Source: Saprospiraceae bacterium (GTDB taxonomy: Bacteria; Bacteroidota; Bacteroidia; Chitinophagales; Saprospiraceae). Taken from it: a stretch of DNA of 64,000 bases. A program made the translations under genes and the position numbers. Each line of letters begins with the position of its first letter. Positions within the stretch are counted from its first letter, which is position 1. Location: contig JADJXD010000001.1 of NCBI GenBank assembly GCA_016715985.1, forward strand, positions 3,472,001 through 3,536,000, read 5' to 3'. This document shows positions 44,607-53,240 of this stretch, one piece after another. The notes beneath the pieces were generated by a model, which was given only the letters and a program-made list of their open reading frames with translations, made no database searches and was not told where the DNA came from.

Positions 44607-45413
44607 TTAATCTTTTAGTTCTTCTACCAGTAATCGATCATAAAGAAGTCTAGTAATCTGGCCAATATTGTACTGATTTTCATCAATTTGAGTTACTGGA
44701 GATATTCTTCGGGTACTTGATGTGAGAAATACTTCTTCCGCACCAAATAGTTCTTCTTTAGTGAAATTTCTTATTTCAACCGGAAGATATTCCGCCGCAA
44801 ACTGAAGAATTTTTTTTCTGGTTATACCATGTAATATGCCTTTGTCCGGTGTGACAAGAGTGCCATTAAGTACTATAAAAACATTAGATCGGGATGATTC
44901 TGTGATGAAATTATTTGATATATACAACACATCATCCGCTTTTTGACTGTTCATGTCCACAATTTTAGAAATGGGTAATATATAATTAATCGTTTTTACT
45001 ATTGGCATTTCCCGCTGATGATTTACCAACATAAGTTTTAATCCTTTTTCAAAAGGTCTGAACTCAAATGCTTTGGCTGTGATAAAAAAATTGGGTGATT
45101 CTGAAGGCGTATATCCATCATTTGAATATCCACCTGTGCAGATCAGTTTTATTCCGAGCAATGGTTTTTTGTTAAGCTGAATCAATTCCAGAATATTTTC
45201 GATAATATTTTGTGTAGGTTCAGTTAGCTTCAGATGAAGACTCAATGCAGAAGCTTCAAATCTAGTCAAATGTTCCTTCATAAAAATCGGTTTGCCATCG
45301 ATAGATCTGAAAAAGTCAAAAACACCGTAGGCTCGCAGCAAAGCAAGATCATTGATATTTATATTGGCTTCATTGATTGGAAGGATTTTGCCGTTTAAGT
45401 ATGAATATTCCAT
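44607..45413 (-). CDS. Class IV (branched-chain/D-amino-acid type) aminotransferase
   Basis: 268 aa PLP enzyme of fold type IV. N-terminal NDLALLRAYGVFDFFRSIDGKPIFMKEHLTRF, lysine in the IVKTINYILPI segment (about 131-141) as Schiff-base candidate, then DDVLYISNNFITESSRSNVFIVLNGTLVTP with ITESSRSNVF, and GITRKKIL. Length and motifs fit IlvE-like or D-alanine/4-amino-4-deoxychorismate-lyase-like enzymes; the exact substrate cannot be set from sequence alone. It lies 20 nt after thrC in the same operon. Confidence 0.82.
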   Translation of the reverse strand: MEYSYLNGKILPINEANININDLALLRAYGVFDFFRSIDGKPIFMKEHLTRFEASALSLHLKLTEPTQNIIENILELIQLNKKPLLGIKLICTGGYSNDGYTPSESPNFFITAKAFEFRPFEKGLKLMLVNHQREMPIVKTINYILPISKIVDMNSQKADDVLYISNNFITESSRSNVFIVLNGTLVTPDKGILHGITRKKILQFAAEYLPVEIRNFTKEELFGAEEVFLTSSTRRISPVTQIDENQYNIGQITRLLYDRLLVEELKD

Positions 45414-45433
45414 TAGGATGATTTTTAAAAGAC

Positions 45434-46600
45434 TTAGAATGTAAGATTTTCAATATACTTGTAAGGCGAACCGGTATTTATCATAACCACTTCTTCCGAT
45501 TTTTTTATCCAATCCATTTCTACAAGTTTCTGCATTCCGGCATATACTGCTGCCCCTTCAGGAGATAGAAAGATACCTTCCGATCGACCAAATTCACTGA
45601 TAGCGTCCATCATCTCCTGCTCAGTTACATCGAGTGCATAACCATGGCTGTCATACAGCGTCTTCATAATAAGTTTGTCTCCGAATGCTTTCGGAACTCT
45701 CAGGCCATTTGCAATTGTCTCAGCCGGATTTTCGTACAGTTCACAAAAACGTTTATTTTCCTGAAAAGCTCGTGTAACCGGATTGCATCCTGCCGTCTGA
45801 ATCGCCACCATTCTGGTTTTTATTTCAGAAATCCACCCCAACTCCAATAATTCTTCAAATGCTTTCCAAATGCCAATCAATCCTGTACCACCTCCCGTCG
45901 GGTAAATGATCACATCCGGTAGCTTCCAATTGAGCTGCTCAGCGATTTCATACCCCATTGTTTTTTTTCCTTCCAGTCTGAAAGGTTCTTTTAAGGTAGT
46001 AATGTCCCACCATTCTGCCTTTTCATTTTCTTTGGACATAGCTAATCCTGCATCCCTGATACTTCCTTTCACTTTGGTTACTTTAGCACCCATAACTTCG
46101 CAATCCATTTGAAATACTGCGGGAGTAGCTTCCGGCATAAAAATAAAGGCCTTGCCATCCGCAGCCGCAGCATAAGCAGCAAGTGCGCTTCCGGCATTAC
46201 CGGCAGTTGGGATACAAAATTGATTTAATCCTAATTCTTTAGCTTTGGACACAGCCATCCCGATACCCCGGGCCTTAAAAGAGCCTGTAGGGTTTCCACC
46301 TTCATCTTTCAGCCATACTTTTTGAATACCTGTTTTTTTGGATGTTTTTACCAAATTCAAAAACGGCGTCCATCCTTCACCCAAAGTCACAATATTTACA
46401 TCATGCTCTATAGGTAAAAATGACTTGTATCGCCACATCCCGGAAGAGTAATCAGTCAAAATACTTTTGTCCGGTTTACTACTGAAATCATATCTCGCAA
46501 GTAAGGGCTGATTACAATCGGGGCAAAAACTGTGTATTTGATTTTTGTCAAATTGCCTGTAACATTGTACGCATTCCAGATGACTATAAAGTGATGGCAT
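45434..46600 (-). CDS. thrC: Threonine synthase
   Basis: 388 aa, PLP fold type II. An N-terminal zinc-ribbon-like C-x2-C...C-x2-C (about residues 9-31) precedes the catalytic domain, as in the shorter threonine synthase class. PLP lysine is in GGNPTGSFKARG (about 101-112). Other motifs: TAGNAGSALAAYAAAA, PTGGGTGLIGIW and the end VMINTGSPYKY. It makes threonine from O-phosphohomoserine. A promoter with TTTG-N21-TAGCTTTG lies at 46623-46655. It is first in an operon with the aminotransferase and psuG. Confidence 0.9.
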   Translation of the reverse strand: MPSLYSHLECVQCYRQFDKNQIHSFCPDCNQPLLARYDFSSKPDKSILTDYSSGMWRYKSFLPIEHDVNIVTLGEGWTPFLNLVKTSKKTGIQKVWLKDEGGNPTGSFKARGIGMAVSKAKELGLNQFCIPTAGNAGSALAAYAAAADGKAFIFMPEATPAVFQMDCEVMGAKVTKVKGSIRDAGLAMSKENEKAEWWDITTLKEPFRLEGKKTMGYEIAEQLNWKLPDVIIYPTGGGTGLIGIWKAFEELLELGWISEIKTRMVAIQTAGCNPVTRAFQENKRFCELYENPAETIANGLRVPKAFGDKLIMKTLYDSHGYALDVTEQEMMDAISEFGRSEGIFLSPEGAAVYAGMQKLVEMDWIKKSEEVVMINTGSPYKYIENLTF

Positions 46601-46622
46601 ATTCAGAATTTTTAATTTGTGA

Positions 46623-46655
46623 CAAAGCTATCATTTTTCAGTAATTGCAATCAAA
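46623..46655 (-). promoter_or_regulatory. Promoter of the thrC operon
   Basis: Minus strand: TTTG (46655-46652), 21-nt spacer, TAGCTTTG (46630-46623). Confidence 0.55.
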
Positions 46656-46741
46656 TTTGTGTGAATAACAAAATGAATAAAAATAGCTTCAGGCCTTATA
46701 AAAATTATGCGAATGACAAACCAAAAGGGAGAATCCCACAA

Positions 46742-46770
46742 AGCCTGTCGCGACCTGAGCGACAAAGCCC
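46742..46770. repeat. Short hairpin in the thrC-TonB gap
   Basis: TGTCGC...GCGACA around a 7-nt loop, flanked by two ACAAAGCC words. It lies in the 46601-47098 gap between divergent genes. A TAATTTTG at 47010-47017 is a possible -7 for the receptor gene. An ORF across it is not convincing. Confidence 0.45.
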
Positions 46771-47098
46771 GATAATCGAAGAATTTTTAAATATTTGAGA
46801 CCTTATCATTTTCATAGATTTAGGTAAAACTGTGCAATTTGACATACACTGTTTTTTAAAAATACATTGAATTCGGTAACAAATATCAAAAATTGGCAAT
46901 CAATTCCTTTAAGATTGTGTTAAGAAAGGGCTCAGTTATTAAACCTTTGAGCGCGTTATTTGTCATGAATTGGATTTTTAAAATGGTTTCAGGTATTTTT
47001 TAATGATATTAATTTTGTTGAGTTTCCATTTTAAGTCGAAATCAAAATAAAATTTCATCATTTTACATCCAGCTTTCTTTCTAAAAAACACTTTCCAT

Positions 47099-49576
47099 AT
47101 GTCTTTTATTAAATTTTCAGTTATTTTATTGACTCTTCTGTGTAGTTTAGTTCACGTTAATGGACAGAACCCAAATACAGGGATACCGGGTGGCGAATTT
47201 ATCCTAAAAGGTTTTGTGACAGATAAAGCAAGCAATTTACCTCTGGAATTTGCTACAATTTCTGTTTTCAGTAAAAAGGATAGTTCTTTGATTGGAGGCT
47301 CGTTGACAGAAACAGACGGTAGTTTTAGTATCGAATTGAAAACTGCTGATATTTATGCAGTGATTGAGTTTTTGTCATATTTGCCATTTACACTAAATAA
47401 TGTCACAACAAAATCCGGCAGCAAAATATTGGATGCGGGTAAAATCTTTCTTTCACCCGATGCGGTGGCATTAGAAGCGGTGGAGATAGTGGGACAAAAA
47501 AGTGAAACACAATTTGCCTTAGATAAGCGTGTATTTAATGTAGGTAAAGATCTTGCAAACAGAGGCGGTACAGTTCAGGATATACTGGATAATGTACCAT
47601 CCGTTACAGTCGATATAGATGGTGGTGTAAGTTTGAGAGGTAGTGGCAGTGTCAGAATACTTATCAATGGACAACCAAGTGGTTTGGTCGGTATCAGTGG
47701 AGCAAACGGTCTCAGATCTATTCCGGCTGGCATGATAGAAAGAGTGGAAGTTATCACAAACCCCTCCGCAAGATATGAAGCAGAAGGTATGGCAGGTATT
47801 ATCAATATCGTTTTGAAAAAGGATTCAAGAGGTGGACTGAACGGATCTTTTGAAGTTTCCGGTGGCTATCCTGCAAACGGAGCAGCCAATGCCAATATTA
47901 ACTATAGAAAGGGTAAAACTAACTTTTTTCTGAATTACGGCCTGAATTATAATGATAACCCCGGTAAAGGATACGCATACCAGGAGTTTTATAATGGTGA
48001 TAGTATAAATACAACCTACATTCTTCGTGACGGACAAAGGAAAAATTTATCCAATAGTTTCCGTACAGGATTGGATTACTCCATTTCGGATTTTCAAACA
48101 CTGACAGCTTCATTCCTTTACAGGTATAGTGATAACCAAAACCTCACACCAATAAAGTATTACGATCATGTTTTTACAGGAGAAGAACCACGAGGACGTT
48201 TTCTGGTGCCCACTACAGATTATATTCTAAGAACTGATACAGAAAAGGAAACCAGTCCAACCATGGAATATACCTTAGATTACAGGAAAACATTCAAACA
48301 GGAAGGAAAAGAATTTAAGACATCCATTCAGTACAGTTCCAATGATGAAACTGAAAATTCCGACTACGCTGAAGGTAATTATAATTCCGGCATCTTTGGA
48401 GGAAATTATCTAACACAGAGGTCTGAAAATGCGGAAAGACAAAGAACTTTGATAATGCAGGCGGATTATGTGCTGCCATTAAGTAAAAATTCAAAATTTG
48501 AAACCGGACTGAGAAGTTCTTTAAGGACTATTTCAAATGATTTCATTGTTGAAGAATTCAGAAACGAAAGTGAATGGTTTATCCTTCCGGGATTGACCAA
48601 TAATTTTAAATATGAAGAAGATGTCCATGCAGGATACGCTATTTATGGAAATAAAGTCAAAAAGCTGTCTTATCAGGCCGGTCTTCGTGCAGAATATTCA
48701 AATGTCAATACAGAGCTTCTCCAAACCGATGAGTTCAATCCACGTACCTATTTTGGTCTTTTTCCAAGTGGCCACGTCAATTATGAATTTGCCGGGATGA
48801 ATCAGGTTCAGGTAAGTTACAGTCGCCGAATCAGAAGACCAAGGTTTTGGGATCTGAATCCGTTTTTTAGCTTTAGTGACAGCAGAAATATTTTTGCTGG
48901 AAATCCCAATCTGGACCCGGAATACACAGACAGTTATGAAATCGGTCACATTAAGTATTGGGAAAAGGGAAACATCGGAACCAACGTGTATTACAGAAAT
49001 ACAACGGATGTCATTCAAAGAATACGGACATTTGATGCAGTAAGCGGAACTTCTTTTACTCGCCCGTTAAATCTGGCTACTTCTGAAGATATGGGTTTTG
49101 AATTTCTTTTTGCATATAATCCTGTAAAATGGTTTAAATTAGATGGTAATCTCAATATTTTCCGAAATATAACGGATGGCTCATTTGAGGGTCAGGATTT
49201 AAGTGCAGATAGTTACAGTTGGTTTTCAAGGATCGGAACAAGATTTACATTCTGGAAAAATGCAGACCTTCAGTTAAGACTTAATTACAGAGCTCCGGTT
49301 GATATTCCCCAAGGTATCAACAGAGAAGTTTATATAGTCGATGTGGCCTTCAGTAAGGATATAGCAAAAAATATGACTGTTACATTTGCAGCAAGAGATC
49401 TTTTTAATACCAGAAGAAGAAATACAGAGCTTTTTGGAGAAGACTTTTACGAAAGATCTGAACAACAGTGGAGACGAAACCCCATCGTTCTTACTTTTAA
49501 TTACAGATTGAATATGCAGAAAGAACGCAAGAAATCAGGCAGAGGTGACGGAATGGATTTTGAAGGTGACATGTAA
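47099..49576 (+). CDS. TonB-dependent-receptor-like outer-membrane protein
   Basis: 825 aa. Signal peptide MSFIKFSVILLTLLCSLVHVNGQ. Residues about 35-120 are a carboxypeptidase-regulatory-like beta domain (LKGFVTDKASNLPLEFATISVFSKKDSSLIGGSLTETDGSF). About 145-245 is the plug: GTVQDILDNVPSVTVDIDGGVSLRGSGSVRILINGQPSG and MIERVEVITNPSARYEAEGMAGIINIVLKK. The rest is a 22-strand-type barrel ending with charged RKKSGRGDGMDFEGDM. It belongs to the outer-membrane-barrel 3 type of Bacteroidota receptors; the substrate is unknown and there is no SusD partner. Confidence 0.88.
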   Translation: MSFIKFSVILLTLLCSLVHVNGQNPNTGIPGGEFILKGFVTDKASNLPLEFATISVFSKKDSSLIGGSLTETDGSFSIELKTADIYAVIEFLSYLPFTLNNVTTKSGSKILDAGKIFLSPDAVALEAVEIVGQKSETQFALDKRVFNVGKDLANRGGTVQDILDNVPSVTVDIDGGVSLRGSGSVRILINGQPSGLVGISGANGLRSIPAGMIERVEVITNPSARYEAEGMAGIINIVLKKDSRGGLNGSFEVSGGYPANGAANANINYRKGKTNFFLNYGLNYNDNPGKGYAYQEFYNGDSINTTYILRDGQRKNLSNSFRTGLDYSISDFQTLTASFLYRYSDNQNLTPIKYYDHVFTGEEPRGRFLVPTTDYILRTDTEKETSPTMEYTLDYRKTFKQEGKEFKTSIQYSSNDETENSDYAEGNYNSGIFGGNYLTQRSENAERQRTLIMQADYVLPLSKNSKFETGLRSSLRTISNDFIVEEFRNESEWFILPGLTNNFKYEEDVHAGYAIYGNKVKKLSYQAGLRAEYSNVNTELLQTDEFNPRTYFGLFPSGHVNYEFAGMNQVQVSYSRRIRRPRFWDLNPFFSFSDSRNIFAGNPNLDPEYTDSYEIGHIKYWEKGNIGTNVYYRNTTDVIQRIRTFDAVSGTSFTRPLNLATSEDMGFEFLFAYNPVKWFKLDGNLNIFRNITDGSFEGQDLSADSYSWFSRIGTRFTFWKNADLQLRLNYRAPVDIPQGINREVYIVDVAFSKDIAKNMTVTFAARDLFNTRRRNTELFGEDFYERSEQQWRRNPIVLTFNYRLNMQKERKKSGRGDGMDFEGDM

Positions 49577-49912
49577 TTTTTACTGTTATTTTGAAAGATT
49601 CTTAAAATTAAGTAGAAATATGCCTTTGTAAAATAAGGTCTATAAAATCTATTTAATCGGGCTTCAAAAGTCCTTTCATTTTAAGGGAAGGATTGAGGAT
49701 AGTAGATTTAGAAAAAATTTTCAATTTATCATTAAAATAATAGATGCTTCAAAGCCCTTTTGATATGTATTCCTTTAAATTATTGACTTAGTCGTTAATT
49801 TCAGATCATATGTCTTTAGAATATTAGCATTGGTGGTTTTGTGAAACTAAATGAATGATATCCTTGTTTAAGGAATGATATTTATTTTTACAACCAACTA
49901 AATCTAATTTGA
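49577..49912. other. Intergenic region before lemA
   Basis: AT-rich, 336 bases. I see no gene, repeat or full promoter match. Confidence 0.4.
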
Positions 49913-50458
49913 ATGCTTTACTTACTGATTGTTCTGATTTTGATAGGACTCTTTTTAATGTCCTCTTACAATAAGCTGGTATCTTTAAAAAATAAAGTAC
50001 TGGAATCCTGGAGCGGTATCGACGTTCAGCTGAAAAGAAGATATGACCTGATACCCAATCTTGTAAATACCGTCAAAGGCTATGCAGCACATGAAAGCGG
50101 CACACTTGAAAAAGTGATCCAGGCACGTAACATGGCTATGAATGCCGGAAGTACACACGATAAAATTGAAGCTGAAAACGTACTATCCGGTACTTTGAAA
50201 TCTTTATTTGCATTAGCTGAGAGTTATCCTGATCTGAAAGCCAATGCAAGTTTTCTGGACCTGCAGAATAAACTTGCAGATATAGAAGAAAATCTGAGCA
50301 ATGCCAGAAGATACTACAACGCCCTTGTCCGGGACAACAATACTTATGTTGACAGTTTTCCATCTAATCTGATAGCCAATGCTTTCAATTTTGAGAAATT
50401 TGATTTCTTTGAACTGGATAGCGATCAGGAAAGATCAAATCCTGTGGTACAGTTTTGA
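49913..50458 (+). CDS. LemA-family protein
   Basis: 181 aa. N-terminal membrane helix LYLLIVLILIGLFLMSSYNKLVSLKNKV, then the LemA helical domain: ESWSGIDVQLKRRYDLIPNLVNTVKGYAAHESGTLEKVIQAR and LADIEENLSNARRYYNALVRDNNTYVDSFPSNLIANAF. Full length for the family. The DUF2207 gene follows immediately (ATG 9 nt after the stop); the pair is a common envelope module of unknown biochemical role. Confidence 0.9.
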   Translation: MLYLLIVLILIGLFLMSSYNKLVSLKNKVLESWSGIDVQLKRRYDLIPNLVNTVKGYAAHESGTLEKVIQARNMAMNAGSTHDKIEAENVLSGTLKSLFALAESYPDLKANASFLDLQNKLADIEENLSNARRYYNALVRDNNTYVDSFPSNLIANAFNFEKFDFFELDSDQERSNPVVQF

Positions 50459-50466
50459 TTCCGGCT

Positions 50467-52152
50467 ATGAAGGTTAAAAGCTTTTTATACTATTTCCAAC
50501 TGGCAATATGCTTTTTATTGCTGCCATCAAAAGCATCTGCTGAGTATTTCACAATACGAAATTATGATGTTGATATCAAAATCAGTTCAGAGGGATATTT
50601 TGAAGTGACAGAGACTATTTCTGTTGATTTTTCTGAACCCAGACGCGGTATTTTCAGAATGATTCCATACAAGTACAAGTTACAGGATGAAGTACGAACT
50701 ATCAAAATTAAAGACGTAGATGTCAACGGATTCAGATTTAAGACATATACAGAAGGAAATAATTTTGTAGTTCGAATCGGAGACCCGGATGTGTATGTCA
50801 ATGGTCAGCAGGTTTATGTTATCCGATACAAAGTAAGTAATGCCTTTCTTTTGTTGGTAGAACATACCGAATTTTACTGGAATCTGGTAGGCGAACAATG
50901 GCCTGTAAACATTGATGCGGTGCAATACACCGTTCAGTTTGATAAGTTCATCACTTTAGGGACGGATGACTACAAAATTCTGGCCGGAGCTGCGGGAAGT
51001 CAGGATCAAAATGCAAATATCAGATATCAACTGAATAAAGTAGTAGGTGAAACAACCGTTGGATTGGGACCCAATGAAGGGGTGACGATTGCTGTGAAAC
51101 TTCCCGTTGATTACATTCGCAGACCCACTGAAATGGAGCAGTTTTTAGCCAAATACGGTATGAGTGGTCTGGGGTTGTTATTGCTTTCACTTATTTCAGG
51201 CTTCTTTTACAGATTATGGTCCAAATACGGCAAAGATTATCCTATAGTCCGAATGGTTCAATATGTACCTCCTAAGGAACTCACACCTTCGGAAGCCGGT
51301 GTCATTATTGATGAAAAAGCAGACAATATTGATATTATGGCTCTTTTACCCTATTGGGCGCATCAGGGGTATATTCAAATCAAAAGAATTCCTAAAAAAT
51401 GGGCTAAAGACGATCATGAACTGATAAAAATCAAACCTTTATCGCACCTTGTTCCTGCATATGAAACCGTTGTTTTTAATGGAATTTTTCGCAGTGGCGA
51501 TGAGGTATTGATCAGTAGCCTGCAGGAAAAATTTTATACGGATCTTGCTGCAGCCAAAACAGAACTAAAAAATCACATCAATAAAATGGATATTTACTAT
51601 CCTGTATCTATACAAATGCAGATTTATCTGGGTATCGGTTCATTTGTGGTTTTAGTACTTGCAGTGCTCTCCATGATATTGATAGGTTCTGTTATACTGG
51701 CATTGAGTCTGGGGATCAGCGGTATTATCGGATTGATATTTACCAGTCTGATGCTGAAGAAAAATCAGAACGGGGTGAGACTGTATCAGGAAGTTCTGGG
51801 ATTTAAGATGTTTGTAGAGAAAGCTGATAAAGACCGACTGGAACGTATGTTAAAAGATGACCCTGATTACTTTGAAAAGACCCTTCCATATGCGATGGTC
51901 TTTGGGTATGTCAAACAATGGAGTTCAAAATTTGACGGCTTACTTACAGAACCTCCCCGATGGTATATTGGTGGACCCGGATATATGCATGGCGGTTTTA
52001 CTCCTTCTGCTTTTGGCAGCAGTTTTGATACAGGTATGAAGGAAATTCAAAGCGCATTCAGCAGTGCTCCGCAAAGTTCCGGTGGTGGTGGATTTAGTGG
52101 TGGCGGAAGTGTAGGCGGCGGATTCGGTGGTGGTGGTGGTGGTAGCTGGTGA
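50467..52152 (+). CDS. DUF2207 membrane protein with Gly-rich tail
   Basis: 561 aa from the ATG at 50467; a TTG at 50455 overlaps the lemA stop and is less likely. Signal peptide MKVKSFLYYFQLAICFLLLPSKASA, then the DUF2207 beta domain (YDVDIKISSEGYFEVTETISVDFSEPRRGIFRMIPY). Membrane helices lie at about 228-248 (MSGLGLLLLSLISGFFY) and 398-440 (LGIGSFVVLVLAVLSMILIGSVILALSLGISGIIGLIF), with a cytoplasmic part between. The tail is SSGGGGFSGGGSVGGGFGGGGGGSW, the usual Gly-rich end of this family. It works with LemA by gene pairing. Confidence 0.88.
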   Translation: MKVKSFLYYFQLAICFLLLPSKASAEYFTIRNYDVDIKISSEGYFEVTETISVDFSEPRRGIFRMIPYKYKLQDEVRTIKIKDVDVNGFRFKTYTEGNNFVVRIGDPDVYVNGQQVYVIRYKVSNAFLLLVEHTEFYWNLVGEQWPVNIDAVQYTVQFDKFITLGTDDYKILAGAAGSQDQNANIRYQLNKVVGETTVGLGPNEGVTIAVKLPVDYIRRPTEMEQFLAKYGMSGLGLLLLSLISGFFYRLWSKYGKDYPIVRMVQYVPPKELTPSEAGVIIDEKADNIDIMALLPYWAHQGYIQIKRIPKKWAKDDHELIKIKPLSHLVPAYETVVFNGIFRSGDEVLISSLQEKFYTDLAAAKTELKNHINKMDIYYPVSIQMQIYLGIGSFVVLVLAVLSMILIGSVILALSLGISGIIGLIFTSLMLKKNQNGVRLYQEVLGFKMFVEKADKDRLERMLKDDPDYFEKTLPYAMVFGYVKQWSSKFDGLLTEPPRWYIGGPGYMHGGFTPSAFGSSFDTGMKEIQSAFSSAPQSSGGGGFSGGGSVGGGFGGGGGGSW

Positions 52153-52219
52153 TGGGTTTTATGCTATGTGGTTGATAAGATTGATGGTGGATAGGGTTGA
52201 TAAAATCATAAATGTTGAC

Positions 52220-52263
52220 CTGCAACTCCTGCTCGTTAGAGATGTTGTAAAGCAGGGTTGCAG
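52220..52263. repeat. Hairpin between convergent genes
   Basis: CTGCAACTCCTGCT pairs with AGCAGGGTTGCAG (one bulged base) around a 17-nt loop. No T-run follows on either strand, so a weak bidirectional terminator is only possible. Confidence 0.45.
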
Positions 52264-52373
52264 AGTTGTCCTTCTTTAGAGATTGTATATTCGTATGTCT
52301 TTTGCCATTGGGAAAATTTGAATTTAGTTTTTCAAGTTTCAAAACGGGTAAAAATTAATTCACTTATCGATCG

Positions 52374-53063
52374 TTATCCTATATTCGATTTCAGATATCT
52401 GCCTGTATTCATCATCATAAGATTGCCTTTAACTTCTAACCGAAATGCTTCCGGAAAGGCAATTTTAAAAATTGTCCCAAAATATTGGTCCGCCAGACGT
52501 TTATCTACAGAAGTTCTGTATAGGATATTCATTAATATCAGCCCTTGAGGACGAAGCGTTTCACCTAATAAATGAAGAAAATCGGATTCCAGAAACGGTT
52601 CCGGTATCCGGTCATTGATAAAAATATCAACCATGATCAAATCAAACTGTTTTTGGTCCACCAACAGAAAATGCATGGCATCAATACAAACTATTTCTAT
52701 TTCTGACTCCAACTCATCCAGCACATATTTACCGGCAAGACGAATGATTTCATCATCTATTTCCACAGCAGTGTAGCGATATTTTTTACCTTCCTTTTTT
52801 TCTAATAAAAGCGGAATACTACCCAATCCCAATCCTAATACCAATACATCTTTTCCATGGATTGAATCAAGGTCCAGTTTTTTGAAACTATCTCCGAAAT
52901 TATCATATTTATCACCGTAGGAATAAATAGCATCTGAGGTACATAACTGATACTGCCCGTTCACGATATTAACTTGCAGCAATTCATTAAATTCTGATGA
53001 TGAACTCTCTGCATGAATTTCTGTGATGTAGCTGATTATTTTTTTCCATAAAGGAATCTGCAT
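52374..53063 (-). CDS. Spermidine-synthase-like SAM-dependent methyltransferase fold protein
   Basis: 229 aa. Rossmann core with the SAM/dcSAM glycine loop VLVLGLGLGSIPLLL (about 74-88), acidic ribose contact YTAVEIDDEIIRLA, VCIDAMHFLL and DLIMVDIFIND. The layout matches spermidine-synthase-like proteins, but the N-terminal tetramerisation strands are short and the key Asp-containing polyamine motif is not clear, so aminopropyl transfer is unproven. It is convergent with the DUF2207 gene. Confidence 0.7.
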   Translation of the reverse strand: MQIPLWKKIISYITEIHAESSSSEFNELLQVNIVNGQYQLCTSDAIYSYGDKYDNFGDSFKKLDLDSIHGKDVLVLGLGLGSIPLLLEKKEGKKYRYTAVEIDDEIIRLAGKYVLDELESEIEIVCIDAMHFLLVDQKQFDLIMVDIFINDRIPEPFLESDFLHLLGETLRPQGLILMNILYRTSVDKRLADQYFGTIFKIAFPEAFRLEVKGNLMMMNTGRYLKSNIG

Positions 53064-53240
53064 AAGTAAAACTGGTTTACAATTTCTGATAAAATGTTAA
53101 AGTTACTGCTAAAAATAAAATTTAACAAAAATTCTGCATTCCGGATCGCTTTTATATTTTAAGTTTGTGAATGAGTTAAAATTCCCCCAATATGATTTTG
53201 ACTTCATTTGTTTTATTATCCATGAATTAAAACCAAAATT

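Noticed and set aside
46705..46899. 64-codon minus-strand ORF between thrC and the receptor gene
   Set aside because: It covers the TGTCGC/GCGACA hairpin region, has no recognisable features and no promoter match.
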